Shown here: positions 8,559 to 17,745 of the stretch, one piece after another
Numbering within the stretch: position 1 is the first letter of the stretch
Layout of the letters: every line of letters starts with the position of its first letter
NCBI RefSeq assembly: GCF_009909185.1
Contig: NZ_JAAAMV010000007.1
Coordinates: 186,001 to 250,000, forward strand
DNA length: 64,000 bases
Source of the DNA: Paenibacillus glycinis
GTDB lineage: Bacteria; Bacillota; Bacilli; Paenibacillales; Paenibacillaceae
Direction: 5' to 3'
Program-made: the position numbers and the translations under genes
Notes under the pieces: model-generated
What the model was told of the DNA's origin: nothing
The model's input: only the letters and a program-made list of their open reading frames with translations
Databases searched by the model: none

Positions 8559-9725
8559 TTATGAAGCGGATTTGTTTTTGTTATAGAGGTCGAAAGCGAC
8601 CGCCAGCAGCAGCACCAGACCCTTGATGCCCTGCTGGTAATCGATGCCGAGTCCGACAAGGGACATCCCGTTATTCATGACGCCCATCACGAGACCGCCG
8701 ACCATGGCCCCGATTACCGTACCCACGCCGCCCGTTGCCGAAGCCCCGCCGATAAAGACCGCCGCGATGGCATCCAGCTCGAAGTTCACCCCTGCCTTCG
8801 GAGTGGCTGCGTTCAGCCTTGCCGCAAACACGAGACCCGCAAGGGCGGCAAGCACGCCCATATTGACGAAGACCCAGAAGGTCGTCTTTTTCGTCTTTAC
8901 CCCGGACAGTCTTGCCGCCTTCTCATTGCCGCCAAGCGCGTAGATATGACGGCCCATGACCGTTTTGCGCATCACGAAGGTGTACAAGGCAATCAGGATA
9001 AACAGCATGACGAGAATGTTCGGAAGACCTTTGTAGGAAGCAAGCACGTACGTAAACAAGTTCGTGATCGCCGCCACGGCCGCAAGCTTGATCAGGAAGA
9101 ACGGAATCGGCAGCAGCTCGAGCTTGTATCTGTTCTGAACCAGGCGTCCGCGCCACTCCATAAAGACGTACAGCATGGACAGAACGATTCCGATCGACAC
9201 CGTGAGCAGATGAATGTCCCGGCCGCCCGGGATGTCCGGCAGGAATCCGGTGCTTATGGAGCGAAAGCCCTGCGGGAACGGAGCTACCGACTTGCCGTCC
9301 AGCACCAGCATCGTAAGGCCGCGGAATAATAACATCCCCGCCAGCGTGACGATGAAGGACGGAACCCGCACGTAGGCAACCCAGAATCCCTGCCAAGCGC
9401 CGACGATAGCGCCGAACGCGAGCGAAAGCACCATCGCCACCGGGAAGGACATCCCGTGCTTGACCATCATGATGGCCGATACCGCGCCGACGAATGCCGC
9501 AACGGAACCGACGGAAAGATCGATATGGCCGGTGATAATGACGAGAAGCATGCCAATGGCCAAAATAAGAATATAGCTGTTCTGCAAAATAAGGTTCGTA
9601 ATATTAAGCGGCTTCAGCAGAATGCCGTCGGATAAAAACTGAAAGAGCAGCATGATCAGGATCAAGGCGATAAACATGCCGTACTGCCGGATGTTGCTGC
9701 GAATTAATTTCAGAGCGGTTTCCAT
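8559..9725 (-). CDS. gguB: Monosaccharide ABC transporter permease (GguB/XylH type)
   Basis: This 388-residue polytopic membrane protein belongs to the BPD_transp_2 family (RbsC/XylH/GguB). The length and the broken central region fit the GguB/MmsB subgroup of multiple-monosaccharide permeases. Signature stretches are LILAIGMLLVIITGHIDLSVGS near the N-terminus, the EAA-like loop GRHIYALGGNEKAARLSGV, and FELDAIAAVFIGGAS. Its AGGAGGT ribosome-binding site overlaps the stop of the upstream ATPase gene (6-base gap), so the two are coupled. With the ATPase and ChvE-like binding protein it forms an importer of pentoses or hexoses. Confidence 0.92.
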   Translation of the reverse strand: METALKLIRSNIRQYGMFIALILIMLLFQFLSDGILLKPLNITNLILQNSYILILAIGMLLVIITGHIDLSVGSVAAFVGAVSAIMMVKHGMSFPVAMVLSLAFGAIVGAWQGFWVAYVRVPSFIVTLAGMLLFRGLTMLVLDGKSVAPFPQGFRSISTGFLPDIPGGRDIHLLTVSIGIVLSMLYVFMEWRGRLVQNRYKLELLPIPFFLIKLAAVAAITNLFTYVLASYKGLPNILVMLFILIALYTFVMRKTVMGRHIYALGGNEKAARLSGVKTKKTTFWVFVNMGVLAALAGLVFAARLNAATPKAGVNFELDAIAAVFIGGASATGGVGTVIGAMVGGLVMGVMNNGMSLVGLGIDYQQGIKGLVLLLAVAFDLYNKNKSAS

Positions 9726-9731
9726 GCTGTC

Positions 9732-11273
9732 CTACCTCCTGCTTCTCGTCATGTATTTCATAAGCGTCTCCTGGCTGGCTCCAGCCCTTGGCACTTCCCC
9801 GGTAAAGCGGCCTTCGTTCATGACGTAGATCCGGTCGCACATTCCGAGCAGCTCCGGCAGCTCCGAGGAAATCATCAGTATGCCTTTCCCTTGTTCCGCC
9901 AGCTGATTGATAATGGTGTAAATCTCGTATTTTGCCCCTACGTCGATACCCCGGGTCGGTTCATCGAGAATAAGGAGATCCGGACCGGTAAAAATCCATT
10001 TGCTCAGCACGACCTTCTGTTGATTTCCTCCGCTCAGGTTGCCCGTTTTCTGATGGACGCTTGGCGTCTTGATGTTCAGCTTCTTGCGGAAGCCCTCCGC
10101 CTCGGTCATCTCTCGGTAATCGTCCACCACGAACCATTTGGAAATGCCCCAAAGGTTGGCAAGTGTCGTATTGCGTTTGATATCGTCCATCAGGATAAGC
10201 CCGTATTCCTTGCGGTCCTCGGTTACGTAAGCAATGCCCGCGTCGATCGCTGTGCTGATATCGGGCAGCCGAATTTCCTTGCCGTCCTTGAACAGCCGGC
10301 CGCTGATTTTTTTCCCGTAGGATTGACCGAATATGCTCATCGCGAGCTCCGTGCGCCCTGCCCCCATCAGCCCCGCGATGCCGACAATCTCGCCGCGGTT
10401 AACCTGGAAGCTGACGTCGTCGATCACTTTCCGTTCCGATTGCTGCGGATGATAGACGTTCCAGTCTTTGACCTCGAACAGGATATCGCCGATATTCGGC
10501 TCCCGCTCCGGATAACGATGCGTCAGATCGCGTCCAACCATCCCTTTAATGATCCGGTCCTCGGTAATCCGATCCTCCCGGACCCGCAACGTCTCGATTG
10601 TCTGGCCGTCGCGCAGAATCGTGATCGAGTCGGCAACCTTCATAATCTCGTTCAGCTTGTGAGAAATGATGATGGACGTCAGCCCCTGTTTCTTGAACGC
10701 CAGGATCAGATTCAGCAGATTCTCGCTGTCCTCTTCATTAAGCGCCGCGGTAGGTTCATCCAGGATAAGCAGCTTTACTTCCTTCGATAAAGCCTTTGCG
10801 ATCTCCACCAGCTGCTGCTTGCCTACCCCCATCGTCCCTGCAAGCGTGTTCGGGGATTCGGACAAGCCGACCGTGCCGAGCAGCTCGCGCGTCTTCAGCA
10901 CCGTCTCGTTCCAGTCGATGATGCCGCGCCTTGCCCGCTCGTTGCCGAGAAAGATATTTTCAGCCACGGACAGCTGCGGAATAAGCGCAAGCTCCTGGTG
11001 GATGATGACGATGCCAAGCCGCTCGCTGCTTCCGATATCTTTAAATTCGCAGGCTTTGCCCTTGAATAAAATGTCGCCTTCATAGGATCCGAACGGATAT
11101 ACGCCGGAGAGCACCTTCATCAGCGTCGATTTGCCCGCGCCGTTCTCTCCCATAAGCGCGTGCACTTCGCCTTCTTTTACCTTCAGGTTCACGTTCTCGA
11201 GCGCCTTTACGCCCGGAAAGGTTTTGGTGATTCCCCGCATTTCGAGCAAGATATCCGTCAAAGCCGTCACCAC
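9732..11273 (-). CDS. gguA: Monosaccharide ABC transporter ATP-binding protein (GguA/XylG type)
   Basis: This 513-residue protein has two fused ABC ATPase domains, as is usual for ribose/xylose-type importers. The first domain has the Walker [10 protein letters not shown] near residues 43-51 and [11 protein letters not shown] as Walker B. Its signature is degenerate (GVGKQQ), as is normal for GguA. The second domain has the signature LSGGNQQKV and [12 protein letters not shown]. Its Walker A region is altered ([10 protein letters not shown]), also typical. The start is one of two adjacent GTG codons at 11273/11270, with a weak GAAGG ahead; translation may be modest. A hairpin separates it from chvE. 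It energises sugar uptake at the inner face of the membrane. Confidence 0.93.
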   Translation of the reverse strand: MVTALTDILLEMRGITKTFPGVKALENVNLKVKEGEVHALMGENGAGKSTLMKVLSGVYPFGSYEGDILFKGKACEFKDIGSSERLGIVIIHQELALIPQLSVAENIFLGNERARRGIIDWNETVLKTRELLGTVGLSESPNTLAGTMGVGKQQLVEIAKALSKEVKLLILDEPTAALNEEDSENLLNLILAFKKQGLTSIIISHKLNEIMKVADSITILRDGQTIETLRVREDRITEDRIIKGMVGRDLTHRYPEREPNIGDILFEVKDWNVYHPQQSERKVIDDVSFQVNRGEIVGIAGLMGAGRTELAMSIFGQSYGKKISGRLFKDGKEIRLPDISTAIDAGIAYVTEDRKEYGLILMDDIKRNTTLANLWGISKWFVVDDYREMTEAEGFRKKLNIKTPSVHQKTGNLSGGNQQKVVLSKWIFTGPDLLILDEPTRGIDVGAKYEIYTIINQLAEQGKGILMISSELPELLGMCDRIYVMNEGRFTGEVPRAGASQETLMKYMTRSRR

Positions 11274-11300
11274 GCCTTCAGTTAGATAAGGAATACGGAA

Positions 11301-11340
11301 AATGATCTAGCAACGGCGTTGGGGCCGTCGCTAAATCATT
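11301..11340 (-). terminator. Intercistronic hairpin between chvE-like and gguA-like genes
   Basis: The two halves (11301-11317 and 11324-11340) form a stem of about 17 bp with two mismatch or wobble positions, followed on the minus strand by ATTTTCC. It lies in the 108-base gap between the binding protein and ATPase genes. A partial terminator or mRNA-stabilising stem here would raise binding-protein output over transporter subunits. Confidence 0.6.
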
Positions 11341-11381
11341 GGGCTGCCGCAATGCTTCGATGCGCTTTATTTCAAAGGCGC

Positions 11382-12554
11382 TTATTTCAATTCGTCTTCG
11401 GTGTAGTAGCCCGAATCGACCAGCACTTGCTTGTAGTTGGCGCTGTCGACCGATACCGGCTCCAGCAGGAAGGATGGAACGACCTTCACGCCGTTGTCGT
11501 ACGTCTTCGTGTCGTTGACTTCCGCTTCTTTGCCTTCGATCACCGCTTGCGCCATGCCTACCGCTACTTTCGCAAGCTCGCGGGTATCCTTGAAGATCGT
11601 GGAGGTTTGTTCGCCGGCAATGATGGATTTCACCGAAGCGGCCTCGGCGTCCTGGCCCGTGATGATCGGCATCGGTTTATCCGCCGTGCCGTAGCCTACC
11701 CCTTTCAGGGAGGAGATAATGCCGATACTGATTCCGTCGTATGGCGACAAGACGGCGTTTACCGTGTCGCTGGCATAATTCGCGCTCAGCAGGTTATCCA
11801 TCCGGGATTGTGCGGTCGCGCCGTCCCAACGCAGGGTTGCGACCTGCTCCATCTTCGTCTGGCCGCTCTTCACGACCAGCTTGCCGCTGTCGATGTAAGG
11901 CTTCAGAACCGACATCGCGCCGTCGAAGAAGAAGTACGCATTGTTATCGTCCGGAGAGCCGGCGAACAGTTCGATGTTAAACGGCCCTTTGCCGTCCTTC
12001 AGGCCAAGCTTCTCTTCGAGATAGGAGGCTTGCAGCACGCCTACTTTGAAGTTATCGAAGGTAGCGTAGTAGCTGACATGCTCGGTGTTTTTGATCAGAC
12101 GGTCGTAAGCGATCACTTGAATGTTCGCGTCCGCCGCTTTTTGCAGCACGTCCGTCAGCGACTCGCCGTCGATCGCGGCGATGACAAGCACCTTGACGCC
12201 CTTCGTAATCATGTTCTCGATTTGTGAAACCTGGTTCTCGATGACATCCTCCGCATATTGAAGGTCTACCGTATAACCGAGCGTTTCGAATTCCTTCTTC
12301 ATGTTGGCGCCGTCGCCCACCCAGCGCTCCGACGATTTCGTCGGCATGGCGATGCCGATTTTGCCTTTTTCGGCGGATGCATCCGCGTTCGCGCTCGCCG
12401 TGTTGTTGGCGCCGGACGCGTTGCTGTTTGCTGCTTTTTCGCCGCCATTGCCGCCGGTGCTGTTGCTATTGCTCGTGTCGTTGCTCTTCGCGCCGCAAGC
12501 CGCGAGCACGACGATGAATACGGTTACCATCAAGATCGATAACATCTTTTTCAT
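11382..12554 (-). CDS. chvE: ChvE-type monosaccharide-binding lipoprotein
   Basis: This 390-residue lipoprotein starts with a signal sequence ending in the lipobox VLAAC (Cys20). A low-complexity linker rich in Asn, Ser, Ala and Gly (residues about 24-62) follows. The binding-protein fold begins with [18 protein letters not shown] and [19 protein letters not shown]. These and the [23 protein letters not shown] and [13 protein letters not shown] segments are characteristic of ChvE and related multiple-sugar-binding proteins. It captures the sugar outside the membrane for the GguA/GguB transporter encoded just downstream. AGGGGAT precedes the ATG at 12554. Expression is probably sugar-induced through the nearby YesMN pair and repressed by CcpA at the upstream cre. 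Confidence 0.93.
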   Translation of the reverse strand: MKKMLSILMVTVFIVVLAACGAKSNDTSNSNSTGGNGGEKAANSNASGANNTASANADASAEKGKIGIAMPTKSSERWVGDGANMKKEFETLGYTVDLQYAEDVIENQVSQIENMITKGVKVLVIAAIDGESLTDVLQKAADANIQVIAYDRLIKNTEHVSYYATFDNFKVGVLQASYLEEKLGLKDGKGPFNIELFAGSPDDNNAYFFFDGAMSVLKPYIDSGKLVVKSGQTKMEQVATLRWDGATAQSRMDNLLSANYASDTVNAVLSPYDGISIGIISSLKGVGYGTADKPMPIITGQDAEAASVKSIIAGEQTSTIFKDTRELAKVAVGMAQAVIEGKEAEVNDTKTYDNGVKVVPSFLLEPVSVDSANYKQVLVDSGYYTEDELK

Positions 12555-12602
12555 TTCTGTCTATCCCCTCTCGATTTGTGAATGGAATGGGTTGATAGAC
12601 AA

Positions 12603-12626
12603 ATCATACAGGTGAAAGCGCTTTAA
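12603..12626 (-). promoter_or_regulatory. Promoter of the chvE-gguA-gguB operon with overlapping cre site
   Basis: The cre-like TGAAAGCGCTTTAA (12613-12626) matches the CcpA consensus at 13 of 14 positions. On the minus strand a -10 box TATGAT (12608-12603) follows immediately, and no good -35 is visible. This is what one expects of an activator-dependent promoter under carbon catabolite repression. Confidence 0.6.
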
Positions 12627-12652
12627 ATCTTTTCACTTCGTTTACTCGTTTT

Positions 12653-12704
12653 TATAAAAAAACAAACAAAAAGGCTTAAGCAAGTAAATCTGCTTAAGCC
12701 TTTT
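12653..12704 (-). terminator. Strong intrinsic terminator of the dga-like operon
   Basis: AAAAGGCTTAAGCA (12669-12682) and TGCTTAAGCCTTTT (12691-12704) form a perfect 14-bp stem with an 8-base loop. The minus strand continues with a long T-rich run. It closes the operon that ends with the GntR gene and insulates the chvE promoter. Confidence 0.9.
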
Positions 12705-12720
12705 CCAGTCTTGCCCGGCC

Positions 12721-13443
12721 CTACGTATCGTAACTGACCAGATACGGCTGCAGGCCCGTCTGATAATAGCCGATGCTGTACTCCACCAGCCGCCCCTCGA
12801 CGTCATAGGTGCGGCGCAGCCGCACGAGCAGAGGCGTCCCCGCGGATAGGCCGAGCACGCTCGCCGTCTCCGCCGAGGCCGCGCCGACCGAGAACGCGTC
12901 GCGGAAGTTGTCCAGCGCGATCCCCTGCTCCTCCAGCAAATCGTACAACGACTCGAACGGCAACTCGCCCTCCGCCTGCTCCGCCTTCGATAGTACGGCA
13001 TCGGCCAGGTAGTGCAGGATGTGAATGTACGGACGGTCGTTCAGCACATACAGCCGTTCGACGCGAATCGCCTCCGCTCCCAATAGGCCGTGCAGCTCCG
13101 TTCCCGGATCCAGCCGCTCGCGGGCCGTAACGAGCAGCCGTTTCTCCAAGCGATGCCCTTCCTCCACCAGCAGCTCGGTGAACCGCTTGCCCTTGGACAG
13201 GCGGGAGATCGACATGTTGGTGAGGACGATGGTGCCGACGCCGCTTTTCTTCTCGACGTAGCCTTCCTCCGCCAGCTCGCGGATCGCGTTGCGCACCGTC
13301 ATCTTGCTGACGTTAAACTCCTTCTCCAGCTGCGGCTCCGGGGGAATATGGCCGCCCATCGGATAGATCCCGTGCAGAATGCGGTCCTTGACGATCTTCT
13401 TGACCTGCAGATACAGCGGGCCTTTCTTGCGCGAGATGCTCAT
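12721..13443 (-). CDS. GntR/HutC-family regulator (UTRA domain) of the dga-like operon
   Basis: This 240-residue protein has a GntR winged helix at residues about 8-75 (PLYLQVKKIVKDRIL, FNVSKMTVRNAIRELAEEGYVEKKSGVGT). A UTRA effector-binding domain of the HutC type follows at about 90-235 (ERLYVLNDRPYIHILHYLAD and VRLRRTYDVEGRLVEYSIGYY). Such proteins are usually repressors released by a phosphorylated sugar metabolite. It is the last gene of the five-gene operon, 28 bases after the kinase, so it is probably autoregulated. The palindrome over the operon promoter at 17495-17513 is the best operator candidate. GGGGAG precedes the ATG at 13443. Confidence 0.92.
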   Translation of the reverse strand: MSISRKKGPLYLQVKKIVKDRILHGIYPMGGHIPPEPQLEKEFNVSKMTVRNAIRELAEEGYVEKKSGVGTIVLTNMSISRLSKGKRFTELLVEEGHRLEKRLLVTARERLDPGTELHGLLGAEAIRVERLYVLNDRPYIHILHYLADAVLSKAEQAEGELPFESLYDLLEEQGIALDNFRDAFSVGAASAETASVLGLSAGTPLLVRLRRTYDVEGRLVEYSIGYYQTGLQPYLVSYDT

Positions 13444-13471
13444 CCTTGCTCCCCTTTCTCCGGTCCCCGTC

Positions 13472-14485
13472 TCACCGCTCCACGTCGCCGGCCGTGCGGG
13501 ACATGGCCTTCACGACCTCGGCCTCCGCCGCCATCGGCGTATCGCCGTGCACCGTGTGCGCCAGCACCGCCGCGGCCGTCGCGTAATCGACCGCGTATTG
13601 CGGCGCATCGCCGCGCAGGGCGGCATGGATGATTCCGCTCGCGTACGCATCGCCCGCGCCGACCCGGTCGTACACCGAGAACGTGGACGGCTGGGCGAAC
13701 CAAAAGGCCCCTTCCGTATACGAATAGCCGGTCAGCGTATGGGTGTTGTCGCCATTCACCTGCCGATGCGTGCCGGCGATCGTGCCGATCCCGTACTGCT
13801 TCGCCACTTGCGGGATAAGCTCGCGCAGCTGCGCCAGCCGATCCGTGCCGCCGCTCGGCATGCCGAGGGTCAGCAGCGCGTCCTTCTCGTTCATGAAGAC
13901 GATATCCGCCAGCTCCAGCATCTCGCGATAGTGCGGCGCAGCCAGCGCATAACCGCCGTCGCCCCATAACGAAGGACGATAGTTGCAGTCGAAGATCACC
14001 GTGCCGCGGCGGCTCTTGACCGCGCGGGCCAGCTGCTTGATCTGCGTGCGGGCCAGCTCGTTCATCGCCAGCGTGATGCCGCAGAGATGCACCGCGTCCA
14101 CCGAATCGGCGATCCGCACCCAGTCTTCCGGGGCGCGGGGCACGGTGTTGAAGCTGCTGCCGAGCCGGTCCGTGTAGGTTACCTTGCCGGGTCGGATCCC
14201 GAAGCCGCGCTCCAGGAAATACATCCCGATATACCGGCCGCCCCGGTTCACGAACGTCGTCTGGATGCCCAGCTTGCGCAGGTAGGCGAGCGCGGCTTCG
14301 CCGAGCGAATTGTCCGGCAGCGTGCTGGCCAGATACGTCTCATGGCCGAAGCGCGCCAACGCCGAAGCGACGTTGACCCCGGTCCCCGAGAAGGAATACG
14401 CGAGATTGCCGCTTTGGGACAACGTCGAGAAGCCCGGCGTCTCCAGGCGCATCATCACTTCGCCGAACGCGGCGATCCTAGACAT
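13472..14485 (-). CDS. kdgK: PfkB-family sugar kinase, probable 2-keto-3-deoxygluconate kinase
   Basis: This 337-residue ribokinase-family enzyme has the N-terminal sugar-binding stretch GEVMMRLETPGFSTL and GTGVNVASALARFG. The C-terminal ATP/catalytic motif DRVGAGDAYASG contains the catalytic Asp. The sequence and the neighbouring KDPG-type aldolase point to phosphorylation of 2-keto-3-deoxygluconate (or a close relative) to the 6-phosphate. Its ATG overlaps the 3' end of the aldolase gene by 8 bases (ATGTCTAG) with little Shine-Dalgarno of its own, so translational coupling is likely. The exact sugar acid is inferred. Confidence 0.85.
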   Translation of the reverse strand: MSRIAAFGEVMMRLETPGFSTLSQSGNLAYSFSGTGVNVASALARFGHETYLASTLPDNSLGEAALAYLRKLGIQTTFVNRGGRYIGMYFLERGFGIRPGKVTYTDRLGSSFNTVPRAPEDWVRIADSVDAVHLCGITLAMNELARTQIKQLARAVKSRRGTVIFDCNYRPSLWGDGGYALAAPHYREMLELADIVFMNEKDALLTLGMPSGGTDRLAQLRELIPQVAKQYGIGTIAGTHRQVNGDNTHTLTGYSYTEGAFWFAQPSTFSVYDRVGAGDAYASGIIHAALRGDAPQYAVDYATAAAVLAHTVHGDTPMAAEAEVVKAMSRTAGDVER

Positions 14486-15233
14486 GGCGATCGACCAGCG
14501 CTTTCAGCTCGGCGAGCAGCGTCCGCACATCCTCTATTCGCGTATCGCCGCTTGCCGGATCCACGATCGACGAATAGACATGCGGGATCACCTGCGGAAC
14601 GCCCGCATCCAGCGCGATCTCGAGGATCCGGCCGAAGTTGCCGAGGTCGATGCCGCCGGTAGGCTCCAGCGCGAAGCCCTCCTCGCCGCAAGCCTTGGCG
14701 ACGGCGCGGTATTCTTCCTCCAGCTGGAGTCCCTGCATCGGAAAGTATTTCAGCGCGTGGCCGCCCATGTCCCGCACGAGCGCGATCGCGGCTTTGACCG
14801 GGACGATGGCTTTATCCTCGGCGGCTGCGCTGTGCACGCCCGTCGAGACGTTCACGTAGCCCGGCCGGCCGCAAGGCGACACGAGCGCGTTGATCCAGCT
14901 CTCGCGGCTGCCCAGATTCGCGCTGGTGGCGCCGACGGCCGGGAAGATCTGATTGATGTGACTGCCCGCGTACGACTTGGCGATCTCGGCCACGACCGCG
15001 CCTTGGCGGTTGTCTCCCGCGCCGAGGCCGATCGATACCGCGTCCTCGATAGCCGCGCCGTATCGTTTCATGGCTTCTACCGCCGCCGGAGCGTCGGGAT
15101 ACGCCTTGGACAGCACGCCGATCACGACATGGCCTTCCGCCGCTTCGTAGATCGCGCGCGCATTGTCGATGCTGCCCGCCAGCACGTTAAGCGCTGCTCT
15201 GTTTTTGTAAAGTCGGTTGTAGATGCCTGCCAC
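14478..15233 (-). CDS. dgaF: KDGP aldolase, DgaF-like
   Basis: This 251-residue protein resembles the DgaF family, which cleaves 2-keto-3-deoxygluconate 6-phosphate to pyruvate and glyceraldehyde 3-phosphate in D-glucosaminate catabolism. Recognisable stretches are GLGAGDNRQGAVVAEIAKSYAGSHINQIFPAVG, KYFPMQGL, and FALEPTGGIDLGNFGRIL, where a Lys-containing barrel strand and phosphate-binding glycine loop are expected. The start is GTG at 15233, sharing one base with the TAG stop of the PLP enzyme gene (TAGTG), so the two are tightly coupled. It supplies the last step before central glycolysis. Confidence 0.88.
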   Translation of the reverse strand: MAGIYNRLYKNRAALNVLAGSIDNARAIYEAAEGHVVIGVLSKAYPDAPAAVEAMKRYGAAIEDAVSIGLGAGDNRQGAVVAEIAKSYAGSHINQIFPAVGATSANLGSRESWINALVSPCGRPGYVNVSTGVHSAAAEDKAIVPVKAAIALVRDMGGHALKYFPMQGLQLEEEYRAVAKACGEEGFALEPTGGIDLGNFGRILEIALDAGVPQVIPHVYSSIVDPASGDTRIEDVRTLLAELKALVDRHV

Positions 15234-16339
15234 TAGCGTTCACCTCCGATAATGTCTTGGATCCGCGCGATGATCACGCGCAGATCGTCGCCCTGCAACG
15301 AACGCGGATCGAGGTCGAAGTACCCCTGCGCCAAGCCGTAGTCCCGCGTATAGACCGCAATGTCTCCGCCACGAAGCCCGTCGTTGACCGCCCGCGCCGA
15401 CAAGCCTGCCGCCGCTTCGTCGATCTTGACGCGTCCGCGGTAGATCGCCCGTCCGGCCTCGTCCTGCACGAGGGAGACGCTCACGCCGGGCAGCGCGTTC
15501 AGCTCGTCGAGCGCCGCCAGCGCCGCGCGCTCTTCCCCGCTCTTGTCCGCTTTGACGAAATACTCGTCCAGCGCCTGCAGCAGCCCGAAGATCGACTCCT
15601 TGCCCACCTTCATGCTGCGGCCGATGCCATGCAGCTGTGTCTTGACCCAGCCGACATAAGCGGCTTTGCCTGCCACGATGCCGGAGGTCGGGCCTTCGAT
15701 CGCCTTCGAGCCGCTGAAGATGACCAGGTCCGAGCAAGCCGTATACTTGCGCAGATCCTCCTCGGCCGCGGCATCGACGATGAGCGGCACGCCGCGGCGC
15801 CGCGCGACTTCCCAGGCATCCACGACCTTGATCATGTTCTTCTGGACGCAATGATGCGACTGCACGAACAGGATCGCCGCCGTGCGCGCGTTGATCGCCA
15901 TCTCCAGATGCTCCTTGCGCCCTTCGTTGGCGTAGCCGACCTCGACGAGCTTGCCGCCGCCCAGCGCGACCATCGTCTCCACCGGAGCGCCGTATTGGAC
16001 GTTATGCCCTTTGAACAGGATGATCTCGTTCTGCTCGGGCAGCTCCTGATGGAGCTTGAGGCTCGCCCGCTCGTCGCCGCGCGTGACGACGGCCGCCACG
16101 GTCACGGCGATCCCGCTCGAGGCGGAGTTGACGACGACCGCGTCTTCGGCATGCAGCAGCTTCGCCGCGTACGCGCCGGACTTGTCTACCAGATCGGCCA
16201 TTTCCACGTAGCTTTGGCCGCCCGTTCTCATCGCCGCCATGACGCCGTCGGTCGGCGCCGAGACGCCGAGGATGCTCATCCGGCCGCTGGCGTTGACGAC
16301 GCGTTTCAATCCGTATTTAGCATGCAAAGTATGATCCAT
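15233..16339 (-). CDS. dgaE: PLP-dependent ammonia-lyase, DgaE-like (SelA-type fold)
   Basis: This 368-residue PLP enzyme belongs to the DgaE/SelA-like group. DgaE converts D-glucosaminate 6-phosphate to 2-keto-3-deoxygluconate 6-phosphate with release of ammonia. The probable Schiff-base lysine is Lys212 in VIFSGSKAIEGPTSG. VDAAAEEDLRKY at about 188-199 holds the Asp that contacts the pyridine nitrogen. NSASSGIAVTVAAVV near 71-85 is the cofactor phosphate region. It overlaps the amidohydrolase gene by 23 bases. Together with the aldolase, kinase and deacetylase it forms an amino-sugar-acid pathway. The true substrate may be another 2-amino-2-deoxy sugar acid. Confidence 0.87.
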   Translation of the reverse strand: MDHTLHAKYGLKRVVNASGRMSILGVSAPTDGVMAAMRTGGQSYVEMADLVDKSGAYAAKLLHAEDAVVVNSASSGIAVTVAAVVTRGDERASLKLHQELPEQNEIILFKGHNVQYGAPVETMVALGGGKLVEVGYANEGRKEHLEMAINARTAAILFVQSHHCVQKNMIKVVDAWEVARRRGVPLIVDAAAEEDLRKYTACSDLVIFSGSKAIEGPTSGIVAGKAAYVGWVKTQLHGIGRSMKVGKESIFGLLQALDEYFVKADKSGEERAALAALDELNALPGVSVSLVQDEAGRAIYRGRVKIDEAAAGLSARAVNDGLRGGDIAVYTRDYGLAQGYFDLDPRSLQGDDLRVIIARIQDIIGGER

Positions 16340-17405
16340 CGATAACCGCTCCCTTGGCTTGAATATAGGTATCCGCCGTACGCGTCTCCCCTTCGGAATC
16401 CACCAGCGTCCTGCCGCCCCGCACGACGTCGAACAGCGTCAGGTCGGCCGGTCCGCCGACCTTCAACTCGCCGAGCTCCGGCCGGCCGAGCCATCCCGCC
16501 GCATGGACCGTCACGGCGTCCACGACCTCCCGCAGGCCGTAGCCGAGATGGAGAAACTTGCTCATCACGTCGGCCAGGCTGTAGACCGGCCCGTGCAGCC
16601 GGTTGCGTTCGTAGATGTCCGTGCTGATGGTGTGCAGCGGCACGCCGGCCGCACGGGCCTGCTCCGCCACGCGGAACGAGAAGCTTGCCGACCCGTGGCC
16701 GACGTCCAGACGCACGCCGCGCGCGATCGCCTCCGTCAGCTCGGGCAGCGGCCGGCCTTGCCCGTCGAATAGGTTGTTGGCTTTGCCGTTCAGATAATGG
16801 GTGACGATATCCCCGCGCGCCAGCAGCCCGATCACCTCGTCGATCGCCGGCGGCCCCGAACCGATATGGACCATCAAGGGCAATCCCGTCATCTCGGAGA
16901 GCCGGCGGGCGCGCCTCAGCGGCTCGATCCCCTGCTCCCTCACCACGCTGCGGCTGATCCGCGCCTTGAGTCCGACGAGGAATGCCGGATATGCCCGCGC
17001 CGCCTCCCGTACGGCCTGCTCATCGATCCAAGCCGGATCCGACAATTCGTCGACCCGCTCCAGCCCGATCCGCGAGATGTTCAGGAAGGCCAGCAGCCGG
17101 GTGGCCGACCGGCTCCCTGCCGCCTGCAGTTCGCCGATGCGGTCCGCGCCGCAGCTGCCGGCGTCGACGATCGTCGTCACGCCCTGCTTCACGCCGATCT
17201 CGTCGATCGCGTCCCCGTACGGCTTGAGCTCGCGGAAAGCATGCACGTGCATGTCGATCCAGCCGCCGGATACATAGCCGCCTTCGGCGACGACTTCGCC
17301 TTCCCCCGTCCCAGGGGCGACGACGGCGGCAACCCTGCCGCCGTCGATGACGATATCCGCCTCTCGTCCGTCCAACCGTTTCATATTGCGCAGTACGATC
17401 CCCAT
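16317..17405 (-). CDS. Amidohydrolase/deacetylase-family metallohydrolase
   Basis: This 362-residue amidohydrolase-superfamily protein is the first gene of the operon. The metal-binding HxH is at residues 53 and 55 (GGWIDMHVHAF). A candidate carbamylated or bridging Lys is at 146 (FLVGLKARIS), with further His in MVHIGSG and DVGHGSASF and the acidic ISTDIYERN. Proteins of this type commonly lie next to DgaE-like enzymes and are thought to remove an N-acyl group or open a cyclic amide to provide the amino acid sugar. The ATG at 17405 lacks a strong Shine-Dalgarno (AAAGGAA is about 16 bases away), so the exact start is uncertain. Confidence 0.85.
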   Translation of the reverse strand: MGIVLRNMKRLDGREADIVIDGGRVAAVVAPGTGEGEVVAEGGYVSGGWIDMHVHAFRELKPYGDAIDEIGVKQGVTTIVDAGSCGADRIGELQAAGSRSATRLLAFLNISRIGLERVDELSDPAWIDEQAVREAARAYPAFLVGLKARISRSVVREQGIEPLRRARRLSEMTGLPLMVHIGSGPPAIDEVIGLLARGDIVTHYLNGKANNLFDGQGRPLPELTEAIARGVRLDVGHGSASFSFRVAEQARAAGVPLHTISTDIYERNRLHGPVYSLADVMSKFLHLGYGLREVVDAVTVHAAGWLGRPELGELKVGGPADLTLFDVVRGGRTLVDSEGETRTADTYIQAKGAVIDGSYFAC

Positions 17406-17494
17406 GCCGTTGACGCGTCATTCCTTTCGCTGACAGCGCATGTTACGTTGTCCGCTCTTTTTTCCATAGCTTAACATATTCTAGTAATTAAATG

Positions 17495-17513
17495 AACATA
17501 ACGTTATAATGTT
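17495..17513. promoter_or_regulatory. Palindrome in the promoter gap between dga-like operon and AraC gene
   Basis: The gap 17406-17745 has no gene. It contains the perfect 10-bp palindrome ATAACGTTAT (17498-17507) nested in an AACAT...ATGTT repeat (17495-17513). A plus-strand -10 hexamer TATAAT (17505-17510) overlaps it. This is a candidate GntR operator; the ends of the gap hold nothing else recognisable. Confidence 0.45.
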
Positions 17514-17745
17514 TATATAAATAACAAATTTATCCGCTATATCGCGGGCTGACCCGCATCATACGAAGCAAGACCCAATCGCTTGTAGAAAGCGCATTCT
17601 TGCGCGCATCAGCCGCATTTCCGCCTTGCCACCGGCGGAACGGCAGGCGGGTTCTCGGGGCATGAGGTTTACAGCCATCATGCACCGTCACGCCTCGCGC
17701 AGGGTGCAAAAATACGCCAAGAAGCCATATCTCCGGGAGGTCATC

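Noticed and set aside
15257..16345. 362-codon plus-strand ORF
   Set aside because: It is antisense to the DgaE-like gene; GC-rich codons leave the opposite strand open by chance.
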